Source: Campylobacteraceae bacterium (GTDB lineage: Bacteria; Campylobacterota; Campylobacteria; Campylobacterales; Sulfurovaceae). Taken from it: a stretch of 7,958 bases of DNA. The DNA is taken from contig JAMOSL010000132.1 in the NCBI GenBank assembly GCA_027063105.1, positions 1 to 7,958 on the forward strand. The letters run 5' to 3'. The notes beneath the pieces were generated by a model. That model saw only the letters and a program-made list of their open reading frames with translations. It did no database searches and had not been told where the DNA came from. The position numbers were made by a program, and so were the translations under genes. Below, one piece after another: positions 1 to 6,202 of the stretch (the stretch's first letter is position 1; each line of letters begins with the position of its first letter).

Positions 1-1
1 G

Positions 2-250
2 ATAGGTTTAGGAGTTGGTGCAATGTTTGTAAGAAGTCTTACTCTATATTTTGTAGAGAAGAAAACCCTTACAGAATATCGTTATCTTGAACATGGTGCT
101 CATTATGCAATTCTTGCACTATCTCTAGTAATGTTTGCAAAAATGTTTATGCATATTAATGAAGTGATTGTAGGAACAATAGGTGTTACTTTTATAGCTA
201 TTGCTACTTATCATTCTATTCAAGCGAATAAAAAAGAGAAAGAAATTTAG
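2..250 (+). CDS. DUF475 / TerC-superfamily integral membrane protein, C-terminal 82 residues (5' end outside window)
   Basis: The reading frame is open from the first complete codon at base 2, so the ATG at 23 is an internal methionine and the gene starts upstream of the window. The visible part begins IGLGVGAMFVRSLT and contains YLEHGAHYAI, a combination I recognise as the conserved C-terminal signature of DUF475 proteins, relatives of TerC in the LysE-like transporter superfamily. Two hydrophobic membrane segments are visible, at visible residues about 38-52 (ILALSLVMFAKMFM) and about 57-72 (EVIVGTIGVTFIAIAT). They are followed by a short basic tail ending in KKEKEI, presumably cytoplasmic. 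TerC-type proteins are linked to tellurite resistance, metal homeostasis and membrane-anchored stress complexes; the transported or sensed ligand of DUF475 members is not established. It ends 29 bases before the next gene, consistent with one operon. The family call is fairly firm, the function is not. Confidence 0.82.
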   Translation: MGLGVGAMFVRSLTLYFVEKKTLTEYRYLEHGAHYAILALSLVMFAKMFMHINEVIVGTIGVTFIAIATYHSIQANKKEKEI

Positions 251-279
251 TCTTTCTAAAACCTACCTAAAGGTAAAAA

Positions 280-1359
280 ATGAATATAGCGTTAAAAACA
301 GGTACTTTAGAAATTGATCAGAGCCAAGAGCTAGATAATCTAGTAGATTTTGGTTCTCGTATCAATAAAAAAAGAGGCTTTTTATTTGTTAGTAAGGTCT
401 TAGGAAAGCATTTGCCAACTAAGCCTTTTCTAATGAAGAAGACTTATAAAGAATTAGCCTCTCTTATTCCCCACTCAGATAAACCTACACTTTTTATCGG
501 CTTTGCTGAAACTGCCACAGCATTAGGGCAGGGAGTATTTGAAGAAGCTAATTTAAAAAATAGTTTTTATATTCACTCTACACGCTTTCAAACCTCTCAA
601 GATATATTTTTTTCTTTTTATGAAGAACATTGTCATGCTCCTAGCCATATTTTTTATGAGCCAAAGAATGAGAGACTTAAAAAAAGACTTCAAGAGATAA
701 GACGAGTAGTATTAATAGATGATGAGGTCTCTACAGGTAATACAGCTAATAATTTAGTAAAACAACTTCAAAAAGTTTTACCAAAAGTAGAGAATTATCA
801 TCTGCTCACTATACTTAATTGGACAGAAAAGCAGTATGAGTCTTTTACATATCTATCTCTTTATAATGGTTCATTTGAGTTTAGAGCTAAAGAGATGAAT
901 TTTGAAACTGCAGTAGTTTCTGAACCTGAAGAAATTAAAAATTTAGATGAGATAATACCTTATAATTTTGCACGGTATGGCGTAGAGAAACTTGATTTAA
1001 ATTTTGAACACTTTGTAGATTTTAAAATACTAAAAGACAAAAAAGTATTAGTTTTAGGTACAGCAGAATTCATGTATCCTCCATATCTCTTGGCAAAATA
1101 TTTAGAAGAGAATGGTATTGAAAGTTATTTTCAAGCAACCACACGAAGCCCTGTTAATATAGATGGAGCAATCACTTCAAAACTTTCTTTTAAAGATAAC
1201 TACTTTGAAGAGATAGATAATTTCCTTTATAATGTAATTGATAGAGAATACGATAAAGTATTGATTTGTTATGAGACCACAATCCTGCCTAATAGTTTTG
1301 ACCTTAAATTGCAATTAGAAAAATACTTTGATGTTGATGAGGTATTTATGTATGTTTAG
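280..1359 (+). CDS. Phosphoribosyltransferase with C-terminal TRSP domain (Ter-associated biosynthetic gene)
   Basis: 359 residues. The N-terminal two thirds is a type I phosphoribosyltransferase-like domain: the PRPP-binding loop is VVLIDDEVSTGNTA (about 143-156), with the classic adjacent acids D147-D148 and the TGNT phosphate-binding turn, and GFAETATALG (74-83) is the upstream loop. The C-terminal part (about 250-359) starts with a Rossmann-like strand, KKVLVLGTAEFMYPP, and carries the motif TRSP at 288-291, the signature that names the TRSP domain fused to these enzymes. This matches the PRTase_2 + TRSP architecture found next to Ter (TerC/TerD) genes, where it is predicted to attach a ribose phosphate from PRPP to an unknown base. 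No signal peptide or membrane segment is seen, so it should be cytoplasmic. The ATG at 280 is preceded by an AAAGGT ribosome-binding site at 269-274. Its stop overlaps the next gene by 8 bases. Acceptor substrate unknown. Confidence 0.88.
   Translation: MNIALKTGTLEIDQSQELDNLVDFGSRINKKRGFLFVSKVLGKHLPTKPFLMKKTYKELASLIPHSDKPTLFIGFAETATALGQGVFEEANLKNSFYIHSTRFQTSQDIFFSFYEEHCHAPSHIFYEPKNERLKKRLQEIRRVVLIDDEVSTGNTANNLVKQLQKVLPKVENYHLLTILNWTEKQYESFTYLSLYNGSFEFRAKEMNFETAVVSEPEEIKNLDEIIPYNFARYGVEKLDLNFEHFVDFKILKDKKVLVLGTAEFMYPPYLLAKYLEENGIESYFQATTRSPVNIDGAITSKLSFKDNYFEEIDNFLYNVIDREYDKVLICYETTILPNSFDLKLQLEKYFDVDEVFMYV
1339..1342 (+). promoter_or_regulatory. Ribosome-binding site GAGG that fixes the StiP-type gene start
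   Basis: GAGG lies nine bases before the ATG at 1352, inside the end of the preceding PRTase gene. Together with the family-typical N-terminus FSGSY it argues against the earlier in-frame starts at 1328, 1331 and 1337, which lie upstream of or overlap this site. The resulting ATGTTTAG overlap allows stop-start translational coupling. Confidence 0.6.
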
Positions 1360-2419
1360 TGGTTCTTATCTTAAAGACGATGTAATATTTCTAGTAAAAA
1401 TTATTGATATAGAATTCACTGATATAGCAGATAAAGAGAAACTTATACAATCTAAAAAGTCTCATTATTCAGAGATGATTAGTAAAGAATATGAGCCGAC
1501 TGAAGCATATTTAGAAGTTTTTTATAAAGCTTTTGAATTGAATAAAGAGCGTTTTGCAAGAGATATTTTAACTTTATCCTATCATCTTAGTCTAAAAAAA
1601 GAGATAGTTTTAATCTCTTTGCTTCGTGCAGGTACTCCTATTGGTGTTCTAGTCAAACGAGTATTAAGAGATATTTTTAATAAAGATGTTACTCATTATG
1701 CTATTTCTATTATTAGAGATAGAGAGATAGATAACTTAGCTCTCAAATATATTCATAAAAATCATCCTCAAAGTGAGTTCATTTTTATAGATGGCTGGAC
1801 AGGCAAAGGAGTTATTAATAGAGAATTAAAAGTTTTTATTAAAGACTTTAATTCTCAAAATAATACAAGGATTAGTGATACTCTTTATGTTGTAAGTGAC
1901 ATTGCTTCTGTTGCAGACTTTTCAGTTGGAAATGATGACTATCTTATTCCTTCTTCAGCACTCAACTCAACTATTTCAGGACTTGTAAGCAGAAGTATTC
2001 TTAATGATGAATATATCAAAGAGGGAGATTTTCATGGTTGTAAATATTATAAAGAGTATGCAAAAAGTGATTTAAGCCTTTGGTTTATTGATTCAATGAT
2101 GGAGATTATACAAAGCTTAAAAATAGATAAAAAGCCTTTGTTTTCTAAAAATAATATATTTCACAAGAATATTAGTAGTTTTTTAAAAAGTATTCAAGAT
2201 AGATTTGATATAAAAGATATTAATTATATTAAACCAGGTATTGGAGAGACTACAAGAGTATTACTTAGACGAGTTCCTCATTTAATACTTTTTAAAGATT
2301 TAGAAGCTGAAGAGACACAACACCTGATACTTCTAGCTAAAGAGAAAGGTGTTCAAGTGATAGAAGAAAAAAATTTACCATACATGGCATTAGCTGTGAT
2401 TAGGGATGTAAATAAATGA
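1352..2419 (+). CDS. StiP-type phosphoribosyltransferase (PRTase_1) fused to C-terminal PELOTA domain
   Basis: 355 residues from the ATG at 1352. I chose this start over upstream in-frame starts (TTG 1328, ATG 1331 and 1337) because it gives the N-terminus MFSGSYLKDDV, and FSGSY is the usual N-terminal signature of the family. A GAGG site at 1339-1342 sits 9 bases upstream. The phosphoribosyltransferase part carries LISLLRAGTPIGVL (87-100), HYAISIIRDREID (115-127) and a divergent PRPP loop FIFIDGWTGKGVI (143-155), which has one acid (D147) followed by Gly-Trp instead of the usual pair. Residues about 292-355, from LLRRVPHLILFKDL to LPYMALAVIRD, form a PELOTA (L7Ae-like, RNA-binding) domain. 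Databases often call this family 'cysteine protease StiP'. The only cysteine here is C230 in FHGCKYY, so a PRTase role is better supported. In Ter-linked clusters it works with the preceding PRTase, perhaps on a nucleoside-like or RNA-linked product (inference). The stop overlaps the next ATG as ATGA. Confidence 0.87.
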   Translation: MFSGSYLKDDVIFLVKIIDIEFTDIADKEKLIQSKKSHYSEMISKEYEPTEAYLEVFYKAFELNKERFARDILTLSYHLSLKKEIVLISLLRAGTPIGVLVKRVLRDIFNKDVTHYAISIIRDREIDNLALKYIHKNHPQSEFIFIDGWTGKGVINRELKVFIKDFNSQNNTRISDTLYVVSDIASVADFSVGNDDYLIPSSALNSTISGLVSRSILNDEYIKEGDFHGCKYYKEYAKSDLSLWFIDSMMEIIQSLKIDKKPLFSKNNIFHKNISSFLKSIQDRFDIKDINYIKPGIGETTRVLLRRVPHLILFKDLEAEETQHLILLAKEKGVQVIEEKNLPYMALAVIRDVNK

Positions 2420-3303
2420 GAAAAGTAGATTATTATGAATTAGGTGCAACGCTTTATATTCCTATTATGCATAAAAATTTAGAATTAATTTTAACACAAG
2501 AGAAATATCCTTATCTTAAGTCTGTTGTAATTTGTTTGGAGGATTCTACGGTCTTATCAGATATGCCAAGTGGAATGAAAAGGCTTAAATCTATAGTTAA
2601 GCATTTTGAGGTTAATGATTTAAAGGTTTTTATTCGTCCTCGAAATATTGATAATCTTAAAGAAATTTTGAATTTTAAACATATTGATAGAATTGATGGT
2701 TTTGCTTTGGCAAAGTTTGACACACATAATATTGCAGAGTATTTATCTATTTTTATACAACAAAATCATTTTTATATTATGCCTATATTAGAGACTAGAG
2801 ATGTCTTTAGTAGTCTTAAGCTTCAAGATATTTTTAAAGAATTGACACCATTTAAAGAACAAATATTAGTAGTTCGTATCGGTGGAGAAGATATTTTAAG
2901 TATGTTGGGAATGATGAGAGACTGTAGCAAAAGTATTTATGAGGTTATGCCTCTTTATCTTATACTTTCTACAATTATTAATATATTTAAACCGAATGGT
3001 TTTCATGTATCTTCAGCAGTAAATGCATGTTTTAAAAATGAGAATACGCTTTTAAGAGAATTAGAGGGAGATAGAGAGCATCAGCTTTTTAATAAAACAT
3101 GTATACATCCAAAACAAGCATATATTATTCAAGAGAGTTATAGGGTTAGTATTGATGATTATAAAATAGCATTAAGATTAATAGAAGAAAATAGAGCTAT
3201 TTTTAGTGAAAATGGACGAATGTATGAAAAAACAACACATTCAAGTTGGGCAAAATCTATAGTGAGCCGATATAAAAATTATGGAGTAATAAATGCCAAA
3301 TAG
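2416..3303 (+). CDS. HpcH/CitE-like TIM-barrel C-C bond lyase (Ter-associated)
   Basis: 295 residues. The landmarks of the CitE/HpcH/HpaI lyase fold occur in order: VVICLEDS (37-44, acidic pair E42-D43), VFIRPRN (71-77, with the arginine that binds substrate carboxylate in relatives), DGFALAKFD (94-102), MPILETRD (122-129, with E126), VVRIGGEDIL (152-161, like the GxEDL turn of CitE), and KTCIHPKQ (227-234, like the HP-x-Q motif near the end of CitE barrels). Relatives are metal-dependent and cleave or form C-C bonds in acyl or keto acids such as citryl-CoA or malyl-CoA. Family members in Ter clusters are annotated 'C-C bond lyase of the TIM-barrel fold', with no known substrate. No targeting signal, so cytoplasmic. 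It overlaps the previous gene by 4 bases (ATGA) with AGGGA at 2402-2406 upstream, and the next by 11 bases, so translation is probably coupled. It is unlikely to be a true citrate lyase because no citrate lyase partner genes are near. Confidence 0.85.
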   Translation: MRKVDYYELGATLYIPIMHKNLELILTQEKYPYLKSVVICLEDSTVLSDMPSGMKRLKSIVKHFEVNDLKVFIRPRNIDNLKEILNFKHIDRIDGFALAKFDTHNIAEYLSIFIQQNHFYIMPILETRDVFSSLKLQDIFKELTPFKEQILVVRIGGEDILSMLGMMRDCSKSIYEVMPLYLILSTIINIFKPNGFHVSSAVNACFKNENTLLRELEGDREHQLFNKTCIHPKQAYIIQESYRVSIDDYKIALRLIEENRAIFSENGRMYEKTTHSSWAKSIVSRYKNYGVINAK

Positions 3304-4021
3304 AATATTTTTTTTTAGTGATATTGATGATACTTTAATACAGACAAGAAGAAAAACAGATTTTACAAAAAGCACGATAGTTGGAGGATATAATAAAGAT
3401 GGAGAGGAAAATTCATTTTTCTATGAGGGTACAAAACTTTTTATAGATACTATTATAGATTCAAATATGATGTTTATTCCCACAACAGCTAGAAATTTAG
3501 AGTCATATAATCGTACTATCTTTTCAAAGGATAATAGAATTAAATATGTGATTCTAAATTTTGGAGGAGTTATACTTGTTGATGGTAAGATAGATAAAAC
3601 TTGGGAAGAGAATATTATTCAATCATATTCTAGAATAATGTCTATAGAGAAATTAAATGAACTACTTGCTGATGCACTTAAAACTACTAAAGTAGAACTA
3701 GTAATTAAAATAATAGATAATTTTTATATTAGTATCTATAATAAATTTAATCTGGATGATAAGGGCATATTAGATGAGGTTAAGCATATTTTAAAAAAAA
3801 TTATAAATAAATATAGTGATTTTTATCTTTATGAAAATGATAATTCTTTTGCTCTTTTACCTCATTTCCTTAATAAAAAGTTTGCTGTAGAGTATCTAAT
3901 TAAAGAGCATAAACCAATACTTACCTTGGGGGCTGGAGATAATAATACAGATTTAGATTTTATGAATTTAACAGATTTTAAAATTATACCTCAAAAAGTA
4001 TCTATAAAAATACATTCTTAA
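3293..4021 (+). CDS. HAD-superfamily phosphatase (Ter-associated)
   Basis: 242 residues. HAD motif I is SDIDDTL with nucleophile D10 and acid/base D12, in the DxDxT pattern ending at T14. Motif II is the Thr in FIPTTARN (T64 or T65). Motif III is probably the lysine pair in LNKKFAVEYL (K195/K196), and motif IV is TLGAGDNNTD (211-220, magnesium ligands D216 and D220). The insert between motifs II and III (about 85-190) fits a C2-type cap, as in sucrose- or mannosylglycerate-phosphate phosphatases. The predicted activity is hydrolysis of a small phosphorylated metabolite; in the Ter-associated module the HAD enzyme is thought to dephosphorylate the PRTase/lyase product. The start ATG has GGAG at 3283-3286, six bases upstream, and overlaps the lyase gene by 11 bases. 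Codons 6-8 are a run of nine T (3308-3316), just before the catalytic aspartate, so slippage there would knock the gene out. Substrate unknown. Confidence 0.85.
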   Translation: MPNRIFFFSDIDDTLIQTRRKTDFTKSTIVGGYNKDGEENSFFYEGTKLFIDTIIDSNMMFIPTTARNLESYNRTIFSKDNRIKYVILNFGGVILVDGKIDKTWEENIIQSYSRIMSIEKLNELLADALKTTKVELVIKIIDNFYISIYNKFNLDDKGILDEVKHILKKIINKYSDFYLYENDNSFALLPHFLNKKFAVEYLIKEHKPILTLGAGDNNTDLDFMNLTDFKIIPQKVSIKIHS

Positions 4022-4044
4022 AACATGAATGAATAGGAAAATAT

Positions 4045-5265
4045 ATGAAAATAGTTAAAGCAGATTATATATATATAAATGGCAAATATAAAAAAGATTA
4101 TGGAATTCTTTTTAATGATAAAATAGAGGTAGTTGATATATATAATAATCTGATATTTAAGTATCCAGATTTAGATATTATAGATGGTGGAGAGAATAGT
4201 GTTTTATATGCAGGATTTATAAATACTCATACTCATTTGGAATTTTCTGCAAACAAAACTACATTAAAATATGGTTCTTTTCTTCCATGGTTATACTCTG
4301 TTATTGAAAATAGAGATGAGCTTATTAATAGTTGTGATGAGGTTATTATAGATAATGCTATTAATGATATGTTAAAGAGTGGAATTACTAGTTTTGGGGC
4401 TATAAGTAGTTTGGGATTAGATTTAGATGCTTGTATCAAAGCACCTCATAGAGTTGTTTTCTTTAATGAATTGATTGGAAGTAATCCACAAACTGTAGAT
4501 TCTTTATATCAAGATTTTTTACAACGATTTGAAGCTTCATCTTTATATCAAGATGATTTAGTAACCCCAGCTATTGCTATTCATTCTCCATATTCTGTAC
4601 ATCCTATTGTTTTAAAAAAGGCTATATCATTTGCTAAAAATAAGAAAGTGCCTCTAAGTGCTCATTTGTTAGAGAGTAAAGCAGAGAGAGATTGGTTAGA
4701 TAATTCTGATGGAGATTTTAAAGAATTTTTTAGTTCATTTTTTAATCAATCTAAGGCTGTAACAACAGTTGATGAATTTATAACTTCTTTTGATAGTTAT
4801 CCTACTCATTTTACGCATTGTACAGAGGCTAATAATAATGACCTAAAGAGATTAAAAGAAAAAGGTCATTCTGTGGCACATTGTCCAAGGTCAAATAGAC
4901 TACTAGGTTGTAGCAGATTAGAGATTGAAAAGTTAATAGATTTTAATTTACCATTTAGTGTAGCTACAGATGGATTAAGTTCTAATTTTTCTTTAAATAT
5001 ATTTGATGAATTAAGGGGAGCATTAATGCTTCATAATAAAGCTGATATAAATCTTTTATCTAAAAAATTAATAGACTCTATTACAACTGTAGCAGGTAAG
5101 GTTTTAGGATTGAAATGTGGAGATATTAAAGAAGGTTATTTTGCTGACTTTGTTATTATTAAATTGCCTCAAAAACCACAAAGAGAAGAAGATATTGCAT
5201 TATTAACAATTTTGCATACAAAAGAGGTAGATAAATTATATATTGGAGGAAAAAAATATGTTTAA
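4045..5265 (+). CDS. Aminofutalosine (6-aminodeoxyfutalosine) deaminase-like amidohydrolase
   Basis: 406 residues, full length for the amidohydrolase superfamily. Metal and catalytic positions visible: H62 and H64 in GFINTHTHLEFS, H207 in SAHLLESKAE (with E210), H258 in FTHCTEA and D309 in VATDGLSSN, plus H180 in AIHSPYSVHP. The barrel is flanked by the usual small beta-sandwich at both ends. From memory it closely resembles the Nitratiruptor enzyme Nis0429, shown to deaminate 6-aminodeoxyfutalosine to futalosine in the alternative (futalosine) menaquinone pathway used by Campylobacterota; databases use mqnX or mqnF for this function. A broader chlorohydrolase/SAH-deaminase role is the alternative. 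ATG 4045 has AGGA at 4035-4038. It follows the HAD gene by 23 bases with no terminator between, and overlaps sppA by 8 bases, a pairing I recall in Campylobacter. A (TA)6 run at 4066-4077 lies within its first codons. Confidence 0.82.
   Translation: MKIVKADYIYINGKYKKDYGILFNDKIEVVDIYNNLIFKYPDLDIIDGGENSVLYAGFINTHTHLEFSANKTTLKYGSFLPWLYSVIENRDELINSCDEVIIDNAINDMLKSGITSFGAISSLGLDLDACIKAPHRVVFFNELIGSNPQTVDSLYQDFLQRFEASSLYQDDLVTPAIAIHSPYSVHPIVLKKAISFAKNKKVPLSAHLLESKAERDWLDNSDGDFKEFFSSFFNQSKAVTTVDEFITSFDSYPTHFTHCTEANNNDLKRLKEKGHSVAHCPRSNRLLGCSRLEIEKLIDFNLPFSVATDGLSSNFSLNIFDELRGALMLHNKADINLLSKKLIDSITTVAGKVLGLKCGDIKEGYFADFVIIKLPQKPQREEDIALLTILHTKEVDKLYIGGKKYV
5245..5250 (+). promoter_or_regulatory. Ribosome-binding site GGAGGA that fixes the sppA start
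   Basis: GGAGGA with a seven-base spacer before the ATG at 5258 decides against the TTG at 5243, which would place the start codon at the edge of the Shine-Dalgarno sequence itself. The site is inside the last codons of the amidohydrolase gene. Confidence 0.8.
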
Positions 5266-6112
5266 GGTTATAGGAAATATTATTAAATGGATTGGTGAGC
5301 ATTTTAAAGGAATGTTATTTTTATTAATTGTTGCCATATTATTAATGCCATCTGGGGATAATCAAAATCCAGCAAATTTGCAAGAGATTAAATTATCAGG
5401 GGTAATTATGAATAGTGATATAATTATCCAACAAATTGAAGAAGCACAAAATAATAAAAATATAAAAGGTGTACTACTTAATGTAAATTCTGGAGGAGGA
5501 AGTGTTCCACCATCTATAGAAATATCTTATGCAATTAAAGAGTTAAAAAAGCATAAACCTGTAGTAGCTTATGCTAGTGGGATTATGGCTAGTGGAAGTT
5601 ATTATGCTTCTATCTATGCAACTAAAATAATAGCAAATGCAGGGTCTATAATTGGTTCAATTGGTGTTATTATGCAAAGTGCTAATATAGAAAAACTACT
5701 TGATACTATAGGTGTAAAACCCCAAATAGTGAAGCAGGGATTATATAAGGAAGCTGGTACTCCAACAAGAGAGTGGACTACAGAGGAAAGGGCAGAATTG
5801 GAACAATTAACACTTGATACTTATAATCTTTTTGTATCAGATGTAGCTTCTGCTAGAGGGCTTGATATCAATAACTCAAATACATTTGCAAACGCTCATA
5901 TATTTTCATCTAAAAGAGCATTAGAAGTTGGATTAATTGATGAGATAGGAGTTAAAAGAGATGCAAAAAGAGAGTTACAAAAATTAGCAAAGGTAATAAA
6001 GCCAATGTGGAAAAAGAAGGATAGAATAGATTCTATAATTGAAAAATTTGAAGGGAAAGTAATCGCACATATTAAAAGTTCTTTTTATGGTTTAAAATCG
6101 GAGTTATTTTAG
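5258..6112 (+). CDS. sppA: Signal peptide peptidase SppA-type membrane protease (short form)
   Basis: 284 residues from the ATG at 5258. A TTG at 5243 would add five residues, but it lies at the edge of the GGAGGA ribosome-binding site (5245-5250), which is ideally placed seven bases before 5258. A single N-terminal membrane anchor is visible at about 19-30 (MLFLLIVAILLM), followed by a ClpP/crotonase-fold S49 peptidase domain. NSGGGSVPPS (77-86) is the substrate-strand glycine motif, MASGSYYAS (110-118) holds the nucleophile Ser112, and GLYKEAGTP (161-169) holds the general base Lys164, the Ser-Lys dyad of SppA. At this length it is the short, one-domain form like that of Bacillus, not the duplicated E. 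coli form; such enzymes assemble into rings and degrade leftover signal peptides in the membrane. The C-terminal tail (about 249-284) is rich in Lys and Arg. It overlaps the deaminase gene by 8 bases (ATGTTTAA), so the two are translationally coupled. I recall the C. jejuni homologue as PspA. Confidence 0.9.
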   Translation: MFKVIGNIIKWIGEHFKGMLFLLIVAILLMPSGDNQNPANLQEIKLSGVIMNSDIIIQQIEEAQNNKNIKGVLLNVNSGGGSVPPSIEISYAIKELKKHKPVVAYASGIMASGSYYASIYATKIIANAGSIIGSIGVIMQSANIEKLLDTIGVKPQIVKQGLYKEAGTPTREWTTEERAELEQLTLDTYNLFVSDVASARGLDINNSNTFANAHIFSSKRALEVGLIDEIGVKRDAKRELQKLAKVIKPMWKKKDRIDSIIEKFEGKVIAHIKSSFYGLKSELF

Positions 6113-6139
6113 AACAACTTTCTCTTCAAGTAGTTTTTT
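6113..6139 (+). terminator. Weak rho-independent-like terminator after sppA
   Basis: Immediately after the sppA stop, AACAACTT (6113-6120) can pair with AAGTAGTT (6128-6135) with one A-A mismatch across a seven-base loop, and six T (6134-6139) overlap and follow the stem. The stem has only two G-C pairs, so it would be weak, but it is in the right place to end the upstream operon. Confidence 0.4.
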
Positions 6140-6140
6140 A

Positions 6141-6156
6141 TATATAATGGTATAAT
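6141..6156 (+). promoter_or_regulatory. Putative sigma-70 promoter of the LRR gene (extended -10, TGGTATAAT)
   Basis: TGGTATAAT at 6148-6156 is a perfect extended -10 element; a second TATAAT overlaps it at 6143-6148. A T-run lies just upstream (6134-6139) and no good TTGACA -35 is present, which is typical of Campylobacterota housekeeping promoters as I know them. Transcription would start near 6163, giving a leader of about 40 bases before the ATG at 6203. Confidence 0.6.
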
Positions 6157-6189
6157 TATTTAAAATATATTTCACTATTTAATATAAAT

Positions 6190-6196
6190 AAGGAGG
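6190..6196 (+). promoter_or_regulatory. Strong ribosome-binding site AAGGAGG of the LRR gene
   Basis: This is the best match to the 16S rRNA anti-Shine-Dalgarno in the window, six bases before the ATG at 6203. It is unusual among these genes, most of which rely on shorter sites and overlap with the preceding gene. Confidence 0.8.
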
Positions 6197-6202
6197 TTTG
6201 TT

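Noticed and set aside
23..25. ATG as the true start of the first gene
   Set aside because: The frame is open to the window edge and the codons before it (IGLGVGA) continue the DUF475 membrane signature, so the gene is simply cut by the window.
1328..1351. Earlier in-frame starts (TTG 1328, ATG 1331, ATG 1337) for the StiP-type gene
   Set aside because: They add residues not typical of the family ahead of FSGSY, and the GAGG site suits the ATG at 1352.
2511..2723. Minus-strand open frame of 70 codons
   Set aside because: It lies entirely inside the C-C lyase gene, shows no recognisable domain, and the plus-strand frame has all family motifs.
2416..3303. True citrate lyase beta subunit (CitE)
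   Set aside because: No citD, citF or citC neighbours, and motif spacing fits the Ter-associated C-C bond lyase family better.
4233..4439. Minus-strand open frame of 68 codons
   Set aside because: It lies inside the amidohydrolase gene opposite conserved coding sequence; no domain or start signal of its own.
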